A stretch of DNA of 64,000 bases from Streptomyces sp. NBC_01669 (GTDB taxonomy: Bacteria > Actinomycetota > Actinomycetes > Streptomycetales > Streptomycetaceae). Positions within the stretch are counted from its first letter, which is position 1, and each line of letters opens with the position of its first letter. Of the stretch, positions 34,397-42,974 are shown piece after piece. The stretch is from positions 6,267,501 to 6,331,500 of the forward strand of contig NZ_JAPEQG010000001.1 of NCBI RefSeq assembly GCF_026339735.1. The letters are read 5' to 3'. The position numbers and the translations under genes were made by a program. The notes below the pieces were generated by a model. That model worked only from the letters and a program-made list of their open reading frames with translations, searched no databases and was not told the DNA's origin.

Positions 34397-34981
34397 CTAA
34401 AGCGGGTGTCGAGCAGCCCTGGCCGTCACGTGCTGGATGGACTCCATGATCGCGGCCCAGGGCAGCTGTCGAACCGCCGGCCCTTCGCGGGGTACATAGA
34501 GCGGCCAGACGTCAGGACCGTGGATGAGCTCTACGTCCGCCTTCCGTAGGGCCGCGACATGCCCGTCCCACGCTGGGTGCCGTATGTGTGCTTCGTTGAC
34601 CCGCGGGAACACCACGACGGGAACGTCGATCGTGCCGAGCGCCTCGCTCACTTGCGTCAGTGCTTGGTTGTCGGCGATGCCCATCGCGAGCTTGGCAACG
34701 AAGTTCGCGCTTGCGGGGGCGACGACGTAGCAGTTGGCGACCGGGTGGGGGCGAGCCTCGGTCGGTAGGCGAGGCGTATCCCGGACTGGCAGGCCGGTTA
34801 CGGCTTCCAGTCGGTCCATCTCGCCATTTGCCCGCAGCCATTGGCCGGCATTCGGGGTCAGGGTCACGGCTACCTGCCAGCCGAGGGCGATTGCTGGCTC
34901 GACCAGGCCGGTGCGTAGTTGCTCGACTCCATCGGCTGCCGTGCCCACGACTCCCAGCACTCCGCGACTGCCTGCACTCAC
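34397..34981 (-). CDS. HFCD-type flavoprotein, copy 1
   Basis: A 194-residue protein of the Dfp/EpiD (HFCD) flavoprotein family: GVLGVVGTAADGVEQLR at the N terminus as the nucleotide-binding strand, LGWQVAVTLTPNAGQWL, then CYVVAPASANFVAKLAMGIA (the PASAN motif that contacts FMN) and IADNQALTQVSEAL. The family decarboxylates Cys residues or phosphopantothenoylcysteine, or forms unsaturated thiols. No obvious partner or precursor peptide is nearby. GTG 34981 matches the start of the copy at 48457-49041, which has the same length. The 31-base motif lies 39 bases upstream. Confidence 0.83.
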   Translation of the reverse strand: MSAGSRGVLGVVGTAADGVEQLRTGLVEPAIALGWQVAVTLTPNAGQWLRANGEMDRLEAVTGLPVRDTPRLPTEARPHPVANCYVVAPASANFVAKLAMGIADNQALTQVSEALGTIDVPVVVFPRVNEAHIRHPAWDGHVAALRKADVELIHGPDVWPLYVPREGPAVRQLPWAAIMESIQHVTARAARHPL

Positions 34982-35019
34982 GGTTCCACCACCCCAGGTC
35001 GGTCCGTCCCCTTGGCCAG

Positions 35020-35050
35020 CAGTACAGCAGAGAAGTACCGCAACCACAGC
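35020..35050 (-). promoter_or_regulatory. 31-base motif, copy 2, upstream of flavoprotein copy 1
   Basis: The plus-strand copy begins CAGTACAGCAGAGAAGTACC. It lies 39 bases before the flavoprotein start, the same position as copy 4 relative to flavoprotein copy 2. Within it GTACT recurs at 13-base spacing on the minus strand, which resembles an operator or activator site. Confidence 0.55.
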
Positions 35051-35209
35051 GACTATCAGCAACCGCTGTTGGCCCCGAGAGCCCGCGTGGACAGGTCGGC
35101 AGCCCTCAGTGACCGTCGTGCCGATAGTTCGCATCGAGAGGCTTACAGTGCTCTACGTGTAGTCGGCGAGGAACTGCGGCCGGTACTGCTGCTGATATCG
35201 GTCTAGGGG

Positions 35210-36661
35210 CAATACCGTTCAGTTAAGTGCTTCTGGGTTATTGTAGGGGGATGCCGCGTTCTGGTTGGGTGAAGCCGTCTTCTGATGTCCGGTTGTCGGA
35301 TTTGGTGTCTGTGGGGTTGCTGACGCGGGTGTTTCCCGCAGATGTGGTTGACGCGGTGATCGAGGAGGCGGGGCGTACTGAGCGGCGTCACCGGTCCTTG
35401 CCCGCGCGGGTGATGGCGTACTTCTCGATGGGGATGGCGCTGTATTCGGATGGCTCCTACGAGGATGTGTTCGCGCAGCTCACGGATGGGCTGTCGTGGG
35501 CGTCGGGGTGGTCGGAGTCGTTCACGCCGCCCTCGAAGTCGGCGATCTTCCAGGCCAGGGCTCGTCTGGGGTTCGAGCCGGTGCGGGATCTCTTCGCGCG
35601 GGTTGCGCGTCCGCTGGCGGGGCCGGACACGCCGGGGTCGTGGCTGGCCGGGCGTCGTCTGGTGGCGATCGACGGGACGTGCCTGGACGTGGCAGACACG
35701 GCAGCCAACGCAGAATTCTTCGGGCGGCCGGCTTCCAGCCGGGGGGAGCAGTCCGCGTTTCCGCAGGCCCGCCTGGTGGCATTGGCGGAATGCGGCACTC
35801 ATGCCGTCTTCGACGCTGCCACCGGCCCGTGCAGCGTGTCGGAGATCGAGTTGTCCCGGCAGCTCGTCGATCGGCTGGAGCTGGGCCAACTGGTCCTGGC
35901 CGACCGGGGCTTCTACGGGTTCCGTCTGTGGCAGCAGGCCGCCGCCACGGGCGCGGATCTTCTGTGGCGAGTGAAAACGAACCTGCGGCCCCGGCATCTG
36001 GAAACACTGGCCGATGGGTCCTGGCTGGCCCGGATCGTCCCGACGTCGGGCACGAACCGGGCCACGACGCAGCCGCTCACAGTCAGAGTGATCGACTACA
36101 CGGTCGATGACGGCCGGGACAACCCCGAGGAATACCGGCTGCTGACCACGATCCTCGACCCGGCCGACGTCGGCGCCGAGGACCTCGCAGCCGTCTATGC
36201 CCAACGATGGGAGATCGAGACAACCTTCGACGAACTGAAGACCCATCAACGCGGGCCCCGCGCGGTACTGCGCTCGAAAGCCCCCGACCTTGTCCAGCAA
36301 GAAATCTGGGGACACCTGTGCTGCCACTACGCCATCCGCACCCTGATGGCCGACACCGCCGCGCACACCGGCCAGGACCCCGACAGAGTCTCCTTCGTCA
36401 AAGCCCTCCGCATCGCCCGCCGTTCAGTCGCGCAGGGCGCATTTTCCCCTCCGAGCGCTGACACGGCCGACGCAGCATGGCGTCACGCCATCCGATGGCT
36501 CACCCAACACCTCAACCCACCCCGCCGAAAACGCTCACACCCGCGAGTCGTCAAACGCAAGGTCCTGAAATGGGCCGCGAAACGCTCCCACCACGCACAC
36601 TGGCCCCAGCCCAAACACAGCCCCCACATCACCATCCGGGTCCACTAACTGAACGGTATTG
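35210..36661 (+). mobile_element. Complete IS4-type insertion sequence with target duplication
   Basis: Terminal inverted repeats CAATACCGTTCAGTTA (35210-35225) and the exact complement (36646-36661) bound one transposase gene. A perfect 10-base target duplication GGTCTAGGGG flanks it (35200-35209 and 36662-36671). Length is 1452 bases. Ends and duplication are intact, so insertion was recent. Confidence 0.95.
35251..36648 (+). CDS. IS4-family transposase
   Basis: A 465-residue DDE transposase. DDE candidates are RRLVAIDGTCLDVADT (about residue 140), LVLADRGFYGFRLW (about 220) and the YREK-like YAQRWEIETTFDELK (about 325). The C-terminal region is Lys/Arg/His-rich. ATG 35251 follows TAGGGGG. 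The frame is full length and uninterrupted, so the element may be active. It moves the IS described at 35210-36661. Confidence 0.95.
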   Translation: MPRSGWVKPSSDVRLSDLVSVGLLTRVFPADVVDAVIEEAGRTERRHRSLPARVMAYFSMGMALYSDGSYEDVFAQLTDGLSWASGWSESFTPPSKSAIFQARARLGFEPVRDLFARVARPLAGPDTPGSWLAGRRLVAIDGTCLDVADTAANAEFFGRPASSRGEQSAFPQARLVALAECGTHAVFDAATGPCSVSEIELSRQLVDRLELGQLVLADRGFYGFRLWQQAAATGADLLWRVKTNLRPRHLETLADGSWLARIVPTSGTNRATTQPLTVRVIDYTVDDGRDNPEEYRLLTTILDPADVGAEDLAAVYAQRWEIETTFDELKTHQRGPRAVLRSKAPDLVQQEIWGHLCCHYAIRTLMADTAAHTGQDPDRVSFVKALRIARRSVAQGAFSPPSADTADAAWRHAIRWLTQHLNPPRRKRSHPRVVKRKVLKWAAKRSHHAHWPQPKHSPHITIRVH

Positions 36662-36675
36662 GGTCTAGGGGGCTT

Positions 36676-38476
36676 CCCCCAAGGCCGGGTAGTTAACGTT
36701 CTCGCAGGTCATGCAAGGGAGTTGATCGGCTCTTGCGTAGCGGCTGTGTAGATGCCGGGGCCGTGCTTTCGGAGGTGGCCGTCCTTGGTCCAGCGGGAGA
36801 GTTGTCTGTACATGGTGCCGAGGGTGATGTCGCCGAGGTGCTGTGCGAGTTCGCGGGCGGGCCAGCGGCGTTCGGGGTCAGCCCGGAGCAGTTCCAGGAC
36901 ACGTTCCCGGCGGCTGTGTGGTGACCGGTGAGTGTGCCGGTCGTCTCGTGAGACATCGGGCAGGGGCGCTCTTCGGCAGCGGGTGCGAGGACGGTGACGT
37001 CGAGGTCGATGACGGTGCGACTGGTGTCGGGCCTGCCGTCGTCGAGGCGCTCGCTATAGCGGGAGACCGGTGATTTGACCTTGCGGGTGCTGACCCGCTG
37101 CCGCCGGGGCGGCAGCAAGGCGGCCAGAACCCGGCGTCCGATGAGACCGACCGGCTCGGCGGCCGTGGTGACAATGTCGGCGGCCTGGACGACCTGGTCA
37201 CGGGCGGTCTGGAGGGCGATAGTGAACCCGCAGCGGTCCGGATCGGTGCCCGGGACGGATTCGGCAGCGTCGACCATGACCATCCGGAGCGCTTGGTAGA
37301 GCGTCAGCAGGGACCACATCTCCTGCTCGATACCGATCGGGTCACCCGAGCGCAGGAGGCGCCCGTCCATGATCGTGTGGCGGAGCGCGTAGTACGCCGA
37401 TTCGTGTTCCCACCGCTGGTGATAGAGACCCGTCAGCACGGCCGCCGGGTAGCGGCGGGCGTCGGTCAAGGTCGTGACCAGCCGGTAGGACCCGGTGAAG
37501 ACGGTGCCGTCCGCGCAGGTCACCGTGATCTGCGCGTCGATGACTCGCACCCTCACCGTGCCGATCACCGACAGATACGAACCGTCGAGGAGACGGGACC
37601 GGACCGGGGTGCGCCGGTTGTTGCGGAGCCGGCCCAGGACCTGGGCACGGGTAGCGGTCACCGCGGCGAGGAAGTCGTTGCCGTCGAACCCCTTGTCCCA
37701 CAGTACGAGCATGTCCGGCCTCAGCAGATGCAGCAGACGGCCGGCATAGCTCGTCTCACCCTCGGCAGTAGGACCGAACACCGCGCCGATCAGGGCCCGG
37801 GTGCCGGTCTCGACCAGCGTCATCAACTCCAGCGTCGGATAGCCATGATGGGCGGTCCTCCCCAGCCAGGAACGGTTCCGCTCGGAGTCGGGGACCTTCT
37901 GCGAACTGCAGCCGTCGAACGACACCGTCCGGTACGGGCCGAACCGCACCCCCGGCGTCCCTGGCTGGGTCAGCGGCCCGGCCAGCACGTCGAACAACGC
38001 CCGCACCGGCGCACTACCGAGTCTCCGGCGCAGGTCACGCAACGCCTTCGCGGTCGGACAGACGACCGGCATCCCGACCAGGCCGGCGGTCAGCTTGTCC
38101 CAGACCAGTCGGTAGCCGACCTCGGGGAACAGGCACATCGCGAGCAGGAAGTAGACCCCGACCCGTGAGGGCAGATCACGCAGCCGCCGCTGCACGGTCC
38201 TCGTCTCCGACAAGACCGCGTCGACGAGCTCAAACGGAACGATCCGCGTCAACTCCCCCAAATGGCCGGGCGCGAACCGGCCCCCGGCCACAGTGACCGT
38301 ACGGGTGATGGTCGCCAGCGCAGGCGGCAGGACACAATGAAAGGGCAACGGAGCTCCTTGCGGGACAAGCTGTCTTGGACGACTGCCTGTACCAACGAGC
38401 TCCGTTGCTCTACATCAGAAACCCGTTAACACCCCTTGCGTGACCTGCGAGAACGCTAACTACCCGGCCTTGGGGG
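36676..38476 (-). mobile_element. Second IS4-type insertion sequence
   Basis: Inverted repeats of 44 bases (36676-36719 and 38433-38476) match at 42 of 44 positions and bound one transposase on the minus strand. No direct target duplication is visible, partly because the outer bases are G/C runs, so the exact ends are uncertain by a few bases. It begins 4 bases after the right target duplication of the neighbouring IS. Confidence 0.85.
36693..38348 (-). CDS. IS4-family transposase with a long C-terminal tail
   Basis: A 551-codon frame. DDE candidates: YRTVSFDGCSSQKVPD (about residue 145), MLVLWDKGFDGNDFL (about 220) and GLYHQRWEHESAYYALRH (about 310). The last 100 residues are Ser/Thr/Pro/Ala-rich and run into the left inverted repeat; they may not be conserved. 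The start at 38348 would be TTG, and a downstream GTG is possible. No internal stop; different subgroup from the neighbouring IS4 transposase. Confidence 0.87.
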   Translation of the reverse strand: MPFHCVLPPALATITRTVTVAGGRFAPGHLGELTRIVPFELVDAVLSETRTVQRRLRDLPSRVGVYFLLAMCLFPEVGYRLVWDKLTAGLVGMPVVCPTAKALRDLRRRLGSAPVRALFDVLAGPLTQPGTPGVRFGPYRTVSFDGCSSQKVPDSERNRSWLGRTAHHGYPTLELMTLVETGTRALIGAVFGPTAEGETSYAGRLLHLLRPDMLVLWDKGFDGNDFLAAVTATRAQVLGRLRNNRRTPVRSRLLDGSYLSVIGTVRVRVIDAQITVTCADGTVFTGSYRLVTTLTDARRYPAAVLTGLYHQRWEHESAYYALRHTIMDGRLLRSGDPIGIEQEMWSLLTLYQALRMVMVDAAESVPGTDPDRCGFTIALQTARDQVVQAADIVTTAAEPVGLIGRRVLAALLPPRRQRVSTRKVKSPVSRYSERLDDGRPDTSRTVIDLDVTVLAPAAEERPCPMSHETTGTLTGHHTAAGNVSWNCSGLTPNAAGPPANSHSTSATSPSAPCTDNSPAGPRTATSESTAPASTQPLRKSRSTPLHDLRER

Positions 38477-38562
38477 GAGGCCCCGGTTTTCAAGATCGAT
38501 CAGGGGTTAACTGGCCTATGGAGACCCCATCGACCTCACTGCAGCTCTGCAACGCGGCGATG

Positions 38563-39720
38563 TCATCCGTCGAAGCGAGACCACTCGACGGTGGCATCAG
38601 CCAGCAGAGCCAGAGCGCTGCGGTGAGTGGCACCGGCCCACGCCTCGAACTTGTTATCGCCTGCTTCGCAGACGTGCATGATGAGGCCCGGCGCCACATA
38701 GAAACGGGTGGGGCCCCAGGGCCAGAAGGGTCGCAGCGGAACCGGCTCAAGCCGCTTGGTGAGCTGGTCAACCTGGTGTGCCGTGAGTTCAAGGCTGCGA
38801 GGCAGCGCCAGGTAGTCCGCGCCCATGGCGGCCTCGAAGAGTGAGAACTGAAGGAGGAAGCCACTGAGCGGCTCCTGTTCGGCGATCGGCCTTTCGCTGT
38901 CGTCGCAGAACCAAACGGTCGGATCGGTCTCTCCACCGCCGAGCGTCCACAAGAGTGACCAGACGAATCCTCCTTGGTTCTCGACACCGAAAACCAGCAT
39001 TTCTCCACGGTCGTCAGTGCGCAGGGCCGACTCGGGATGGATCCTGTTCTGCACTCCAAGAGCCGCCGGCCGCTGCACTGCCAGCCGGTAGAGCTGTCTC
39101 AAGCCATCGGGTATGGGTGCCAACGGCAGACCGGTGGAAGGCGTGTCGGCAGTGTCGGTGGTGGGGTACCAGTCCGTGACGAACTGCTCCAGCGCCACGG
39201 CACGGTCGCCATTCACGTGCCGGAGCCATTCCAGCCCTGGAAGATTCACCGCAGGCAGTGGCGGACGGACCCGGTCGAGCAGGAACCTGCTCAGGGGCAC
39301 TTCAAGCCGCACCACGCAGCGGGTGAGTTCGTAGTCGGTGCAGCCGGGCCGCTTAGCCGTCGCAGCACTCACAGTACGGCTGACGCCCAGGTACAGGAGG
39401 CCGTCCTCGATACGGACCATGAGGTGCACGGGCAACACCTCGTCATCCGCGCCCCATTTCCATGCCCGCCCCGTGAGCCGTTCAGTGACCGGTGCCGGCG
39501 CCGGGCCGAACAGACGGACCTCCTCCGAGTTCCACACCCCGCTCCTGTCCGGGCCCCTGTCACCCGCGTCGGTGACGATCACGGTTCCCGCCGGACCGAT
39601 CACGACCGTCGCGCCACCGAACGTGAAACGCTCGGTATCCTCAGCACCACCGACCAGCGCAAACGCCTGCGCCTCGTCGGTCAGCACCCCCAGCGGCATT
39701 GCAGGAACCTGATCAACCAT
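38563..39720 (-). CDS. Hypothetical protein with a SUKH (SMI1/KNR4)-like C-terminal region
   Basis: A 385-residue soluble protein. The first half is beta-rich (FTFGGATVVIGPAGTVIVTD) and not recognised. The second half resembles SUKH proteins: IPDGLRQLYRLAV, GEMLVFGVENQGGFVWSL, WFCDDSERP and LSGFLLQFSLFEAAM in the expected order. SUKH proteins are often immunity proteins against secreted toxins, but no toxin lies nearby. ATG 39720 is used because the preceding bases hold an AGGGAAG. SUKH assignment is tentative. Confidence 0.6.
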   Translation of the reverse strand: MVDQVPAMPLGVLTDEAQAFALVGGAEDTERFTFGGATVVIGPAGTVIVTDAGDRGPDRSGVWNSEEVRLFGPAPAPVTERLTGRAWKWGADDEVLPVHLMVRIEDGLLYLGVSRTVSAATAKRPGCTDYELTRCVVRLEVPLSRFLLDRVRPPLPAVNLPGLEWLRHVNGDRAVALEQFVTDWYPTTDTADTPSTGLPLAPIPDGLRQLYRLAVQRPAALGVQNRIHPESALRTDDRGEMLVFGVENQGGFVWSLLWTLGGGETDPTVWFCDDSERPIAEQEPLSGFLLQFSLFEAAMGADYLALPRSLELTAHQVDQLTKRLEPVPLRPFWPWGPTRFYVAPGLIMHVCEAGDNKFEAWAGATHRSALALLADATVEWSRFDG

Positions 39721-40243
39721 CCCGATATCTTCCCTGGCCGCCACAACACCCAGCGGCCCGCCCCAGCAGCCGCCACAAGACCGACTGTCAGACCCGCCAG
39801 AACTTCGAGGCGGTCGGCGGGGGCAACGAGTACTGCGCCCAGATCCTTCTGGGGCTTCGTAGCGACCGGTATGGCCGTCGTCGAACGATTCGGCTAGAGC
39901 AACGGATCAGAGGGTGGCCGTGCCCGATCCGTGCCCGACCGGGCGGGGAACCACGGTCAACCACGGGCGCCAGCGCGGGCCCCAGAGTTCGCCTTGGCAC
40001 CCATTTCAGCTGGTCAGCTAACCGATGCCGACGCACGGCGCGGTGATTCCCAAGCTCAGCGCTTAGGGGTGCCGGCCGAGCGGGCTAGCAGTCTCATCCG
40101 CGGATGTTCGCAGCCGGGCATCGCTCATGGCCAGGGGTGCGAGGCGGCGCGTGTGGAGTGAGGATGAAGAGGTGAGGGCGATGGAGCCTCATATCCGGGC
40201 GCTTGGCGACCCTCGGCCCTATCCGTGGCAGGAGAATCTCACG
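39721..40243. other. Noncoding island region with repeat copy B
   Basis: No convincing gene. Most of it is copy B of the 160-base repeat and a short AT-richer stretch. Confidence 0.5.
39900..40059. repeat. 160-base island repeat, copy B
   Basis: It starts AACGGATCAGAGGGTGGCCG, shares CGTGCCCGATCCGTGCCCGA and GGGGAACCACGGTCAACCAC with copy A at equal spacing, and ends in GGTGATTCCCAAGCTCAG. Confidence 0.65.
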
Positions 40244-40834
40244 ATGGCTGCGACGACAGGTGCAACCCAGCCAGCTCAGCCCGAGCGTCCGGGCAGGACG
40301 GATGGGGTGTGTGGCGAGTTCACCGTCTTTACCAAGATCAAGCCGGGCCATGCGGATGCACTGCGTGAGGATCTCGCCGCGCTCGCCAGCGGGTCGGATG
40401 ACGTGGAGGCCCGTGCGGCGCTGCGCCAGATCGGCACCCTGCACGACGCACGGCACGTGATCTTCGATAACGACACCCGGTTTATGTTCGCCAGCGTCTT
40501 CGACGGCTCCTGGGACACCTACATCGACGACTTTGCCAGGACGGTAGTCGGGGCCCACTTCGACAGGGTCTTCTCGCACAGCGAAGGGTTCCCCGGCATT
40601 AGCGATCCAGGGGTGAAGGACTGGTTCGTCGCCCACCAGGCGCCCGCGGGGGTCTTCGTCAGCTCCTATCCCGAACTGACCGTTCAGCAGATCTGGAAGG
40701 ACGAGCGCGTGGACGAGGCGTTCCAGGAGGTGCTGGACACCCCCGAGTTCCGGGCGGCGCTGGACAACCCGGCCAATGCCGAGTTGCTGGCCACGCCTGC
40801 CTTCCAGAAGCTGCTGGAGGAAGCCGCGGCCTAG
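40244..40834 (+). CDS. Hypothetical protein with FDGSWDTYIDDF motif
   Basis: A 196-residue protein. GEFTVFTKIKPGHADALRED begins a ferredoxin-like alpha/beta domain; HDARHVIFDNDTRFMF and FDGSWDTYIDDFARTV follow. This pattern occurs in uncharacterised proteins, and in domains next to peroxidases or lipoxygenases, thought to form dimeric alpha/beta barrels. No catalytic residue is evident. ATG 40244 follows CAGGAG at good spacing and gives a sensible N terminus; the frame opens 39 codons earlier. It is isolated in the island. Confidence 0.68.
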   Translation: MAATTGATQPAQPERPGRTDGVCGEFTVFTKIKPGHADALREDLAALASGSDDVEARAALRQIGTLHDARHVIFDNDTRFMFASVFDGSWDTYIDDFARTVVGAHFDRVFSHSEGFPGISDPGVKDWFVAHQAPAGVFVSSYPELTVQQIWKDERVDEAFQEVLDTPEFRAALDNPANAELLATPAFQKLLEEAAA

Positions 40835-40877
40835 TACTCCAGCGGAACAGCTCCGTCGTTTCCTGTTCTGAGCACAG

Positions 40878-40909
40878 CGTTACAGCAGCGCAGTACCGCG
40901 ACCCCCAGC
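40878..40909 (-). repeat. 31-base motif, copy 3 (diverged)
   Basis: CGTTACAGCAGCGCAGTACC at the start keeps the core of the motif. It lies just beyond the stop of the phosphatase gene, with no flavoprotein gene after it. Confidence 0.45.
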
Positions 40910-40928
40910 AACGCACGGTCGTGGAGCG

Positions 40929-42974
40929 TCAGGGCAGGGCCTGCTCAGTCCAGATGGTCTTGCCGCGTCCGGTGCGGCGGGCACCCCAGTGCTGGGCCAG
41001 TTGCGCAACCAGGTACAGGCCGCGACCGCCTTCGTCGTCGTCCTCCGCGTGTCGCAGCTGGGGGGCGGCATTGCTGTTGTCGGAGACCTCGCAGATCAGC
41101 GCACGGTCGTTGATCAGCCGGAGTTCTGCCGGCCCCGTGGAGTAGCGGACGGCGTTGGTCACCAGTTCGCTGGCGATCAGTTCGGTGCTGAAAGTGAAGT
41201 CGTCGAGGTCCCAGTCGGTGAGCTGGCCGGCGACCAGGCGGCGGGCTGCGGCGGCGCTCTCGGGTTCGTGGGGCAGCGTCCAAGAGGCCACCTGGTCCGG
41301 GCCGAGTGAGCGGGTGCGGGCCAGCAGGAGCAGGGCGTCGTCGGCGGGGTTGTCGGGGAGCAGTGAGGTCATCAGGGTGTCGCACATGTCCTGCAGGCTG
41401 CCGGTCAGGCCCGGGGGTGTACTGAAGGCGGTCTGGAAGGCGGGAAGCCGGTCCTGATCGGTGTCCTGCAGCAGTTCCGCGTTGTGGAGGGTGAGGATGC
41501 TGCCCTCGGGCAGGTCCACGCTGGTGGACCGGTAGGAGGCCACGCCGCGTCCCAGGTTCGGCCCCGCCGGGACGTCGATGACGTGGATGCTGCCGTCGGG
41601 CAGGGCCAGGACGGGCGCAGGATGTCCCGCCCGGGACAGGGTGCAGGTGCGGGTGACGGGGTCGTAGATCACAAAGAGGCAGGTCGCCGTCAGCTCCGAC
41701 TGGTCGGAGTTCTCGACGGGCGGGTGTTCGCGGGCGAGCTGCTCGGTCAGGGCGTGGAGGCGTTCGAGGAGTTCGTCGGCCTGCAGGTCTATCGCGGCCA
41801 GGGCGCTGGTTGCCGTGCGCAGCCGGCCCATCGTGGTCACGGTGAACAGGCCGTGGCCGGACACATCGCCCGCGACGAGCGCGATGCGTGCACCGGAGAG
41901 TGGGATGACGTCGTACCAGACGCCGCTGGAGGTCAGAGGCAGGAAGGTGTACGCGGTCTCCGCAGCGGTGTACGAGGGCAGCCGGTCAGGCACCAGGGCG
42001 CGCTGAGTGAGGCGGGCGAGCGTGCGCTCACGGGTGTAGCGGCGGGCGTTGTCGACGCACACCGCGGCCCGGGCCACCACATCGGTGGCGACGCCAAGAT
42101 CGGCGTCGCCGAAGGGCGGTGACCCGGGGCCGCGGTAGAAGGTCGCCATGCCGAGCACCACGCCGCGCGCGGCCAACGGGACGGCGATCAGCGAGTGCAC
42201 CCCCGCCTTACGCGCCATCTCGGCATGCACCGGATGCCGGACCAGCCACGGGTCGTCGGCCTTCAGCTGCCGAACGAGCCGGGGCCGCAGGTCGCTGAGG
42301 GCCTGCGCGTACGGGCTGCCCCGGAGAATCACCCTGACATTCCCGACCTCGTAAAAGGTCGGAACCGCCGTGATCGCCTCCACCGCTCGGAAGCCTGCCT
42401 GGCGCACGGTGACTGGGTCGACCAACGGTCCTGGGTGCGGCGCCTCACCCTGCAGCACGGCATCGAGAACACCGACCGACACCAGGTCGGCCAGCTCGCC
42501 CACGGCGACATCGGCGAGTTCCTGCGCCGTACGGAACACATCCAGGCTGCTCCCGATCCGCTCACCGGCCCGGTACAGCAACTTGAGGCGCTGCTCGGCG
42601 CGATCCGGCCCGGTGATGTCCACAACCGTGCCGGCCACCCCCAGCGTGCGCCCCTCGGCGTCCTGGAGACGGCACGCCGAGACCGACAGCACCTTCTCCA
42701 CGCCGCCCAGGACGGCCAGACGGCCCCGGTACCGGAAATCGGTCACCGCCTCGCCCGTCTCCAGCACCGTGCGCAGCATGCTCTCCACATCGTCCGCGCC
42801 GAATCCCAGCTCGCGCCAGGTACGGCCGACCGCGTCACTCAGGTCGAGGCCATGGACACCGGGCGCGGCGGAGTTGAAACGCACGATCCGCAGCTCCGGA
42901 TCCAGTACATGCAGGCCGATGGGTGGCTGAGTGAACAGCGCGTGCAGCACCGCCGCATCGAAGCCAGAGTCCAT
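40929..42974 (-). CDS. PAS-GAF-PP2C(SpoIIE)-HATPase signalling protein
   Basis: A 681-residue soluble signalling protein. PAS domain (about 1-125, ending in VAGTVVDITGPDRAEQRLK), GAF domain (about 145-310), PP2C/SpoIIE phosphatase (about 320-540) with metal-site Asp in ALVAGDVSGHGLFT and DDALLLLARTR, and an anti-sigma-type HATPase (about 560-680) with ELIASELVTNAVRYS as N box and GGRGLYLVAQLAQHWG. The architecture fits RsbU/RsbW-type control of anti-sigma-factor antagonists in the SigB/SigF-like network. Ligand and partner are unknown; no sigma or antagonist gene is adjacent. Confidence 0.93.
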   Translation of the reverse strand: MDSGFDAAVLHALFTQPPIGLHVLDPELRIVRFNSAAPGVHGLDLSDAVGRTWRELGFGADDVESMLRTVLETGEAVTDFRYRGRLAVLGGVEKVLSVSACRLQDAEGRTLGVAGTVVDITGPDRAEQRLKLLYRAGERIGSSLDVFRTAQELADVAVGELADLVSVGVLDAVLQGEAPHPGPLVDPVTVRQAGFRAVEAITAVPTFYEVGNVRVILRGSPYAQALSDLRPRLVRQLKADDPWLVRHPVHAEMARKAGVHSLIAVPLAARGVVLGMATFYRGPGSPPFGDADLGVATDVVARAAVCVDNARRYTRERTLARLTQRALVPDRLPSYTAAETAYTFLPLTSSGVWYDVIPLSGARIALVAGDVSGHGLFTVTTMGRLRTATSALAAIDLQADELLERLHALTEQLAREHPPVENSDQSELTATCLFVIYDPVTRTCTLSRAGHPAPVLALPDGSIHVIDVPAGPNLGRGVASYRSTSVDLPEGSILTLHNAELLQDTDQDRLPAFQTAFSTPPGLTGSLQDMCDTLMTSLLPDNPADDALLLLARTRSLGPDQVASWTLPHEPESAAAARRLVAGQLTDWDLDDFTFSTELIASELVTNAVRYSTGPAELRLINDRALICEVSDNSNAAPQLRHAEDDDEGGRGLYLVAQLAQHWGARRTGRGKTIWTEQALP

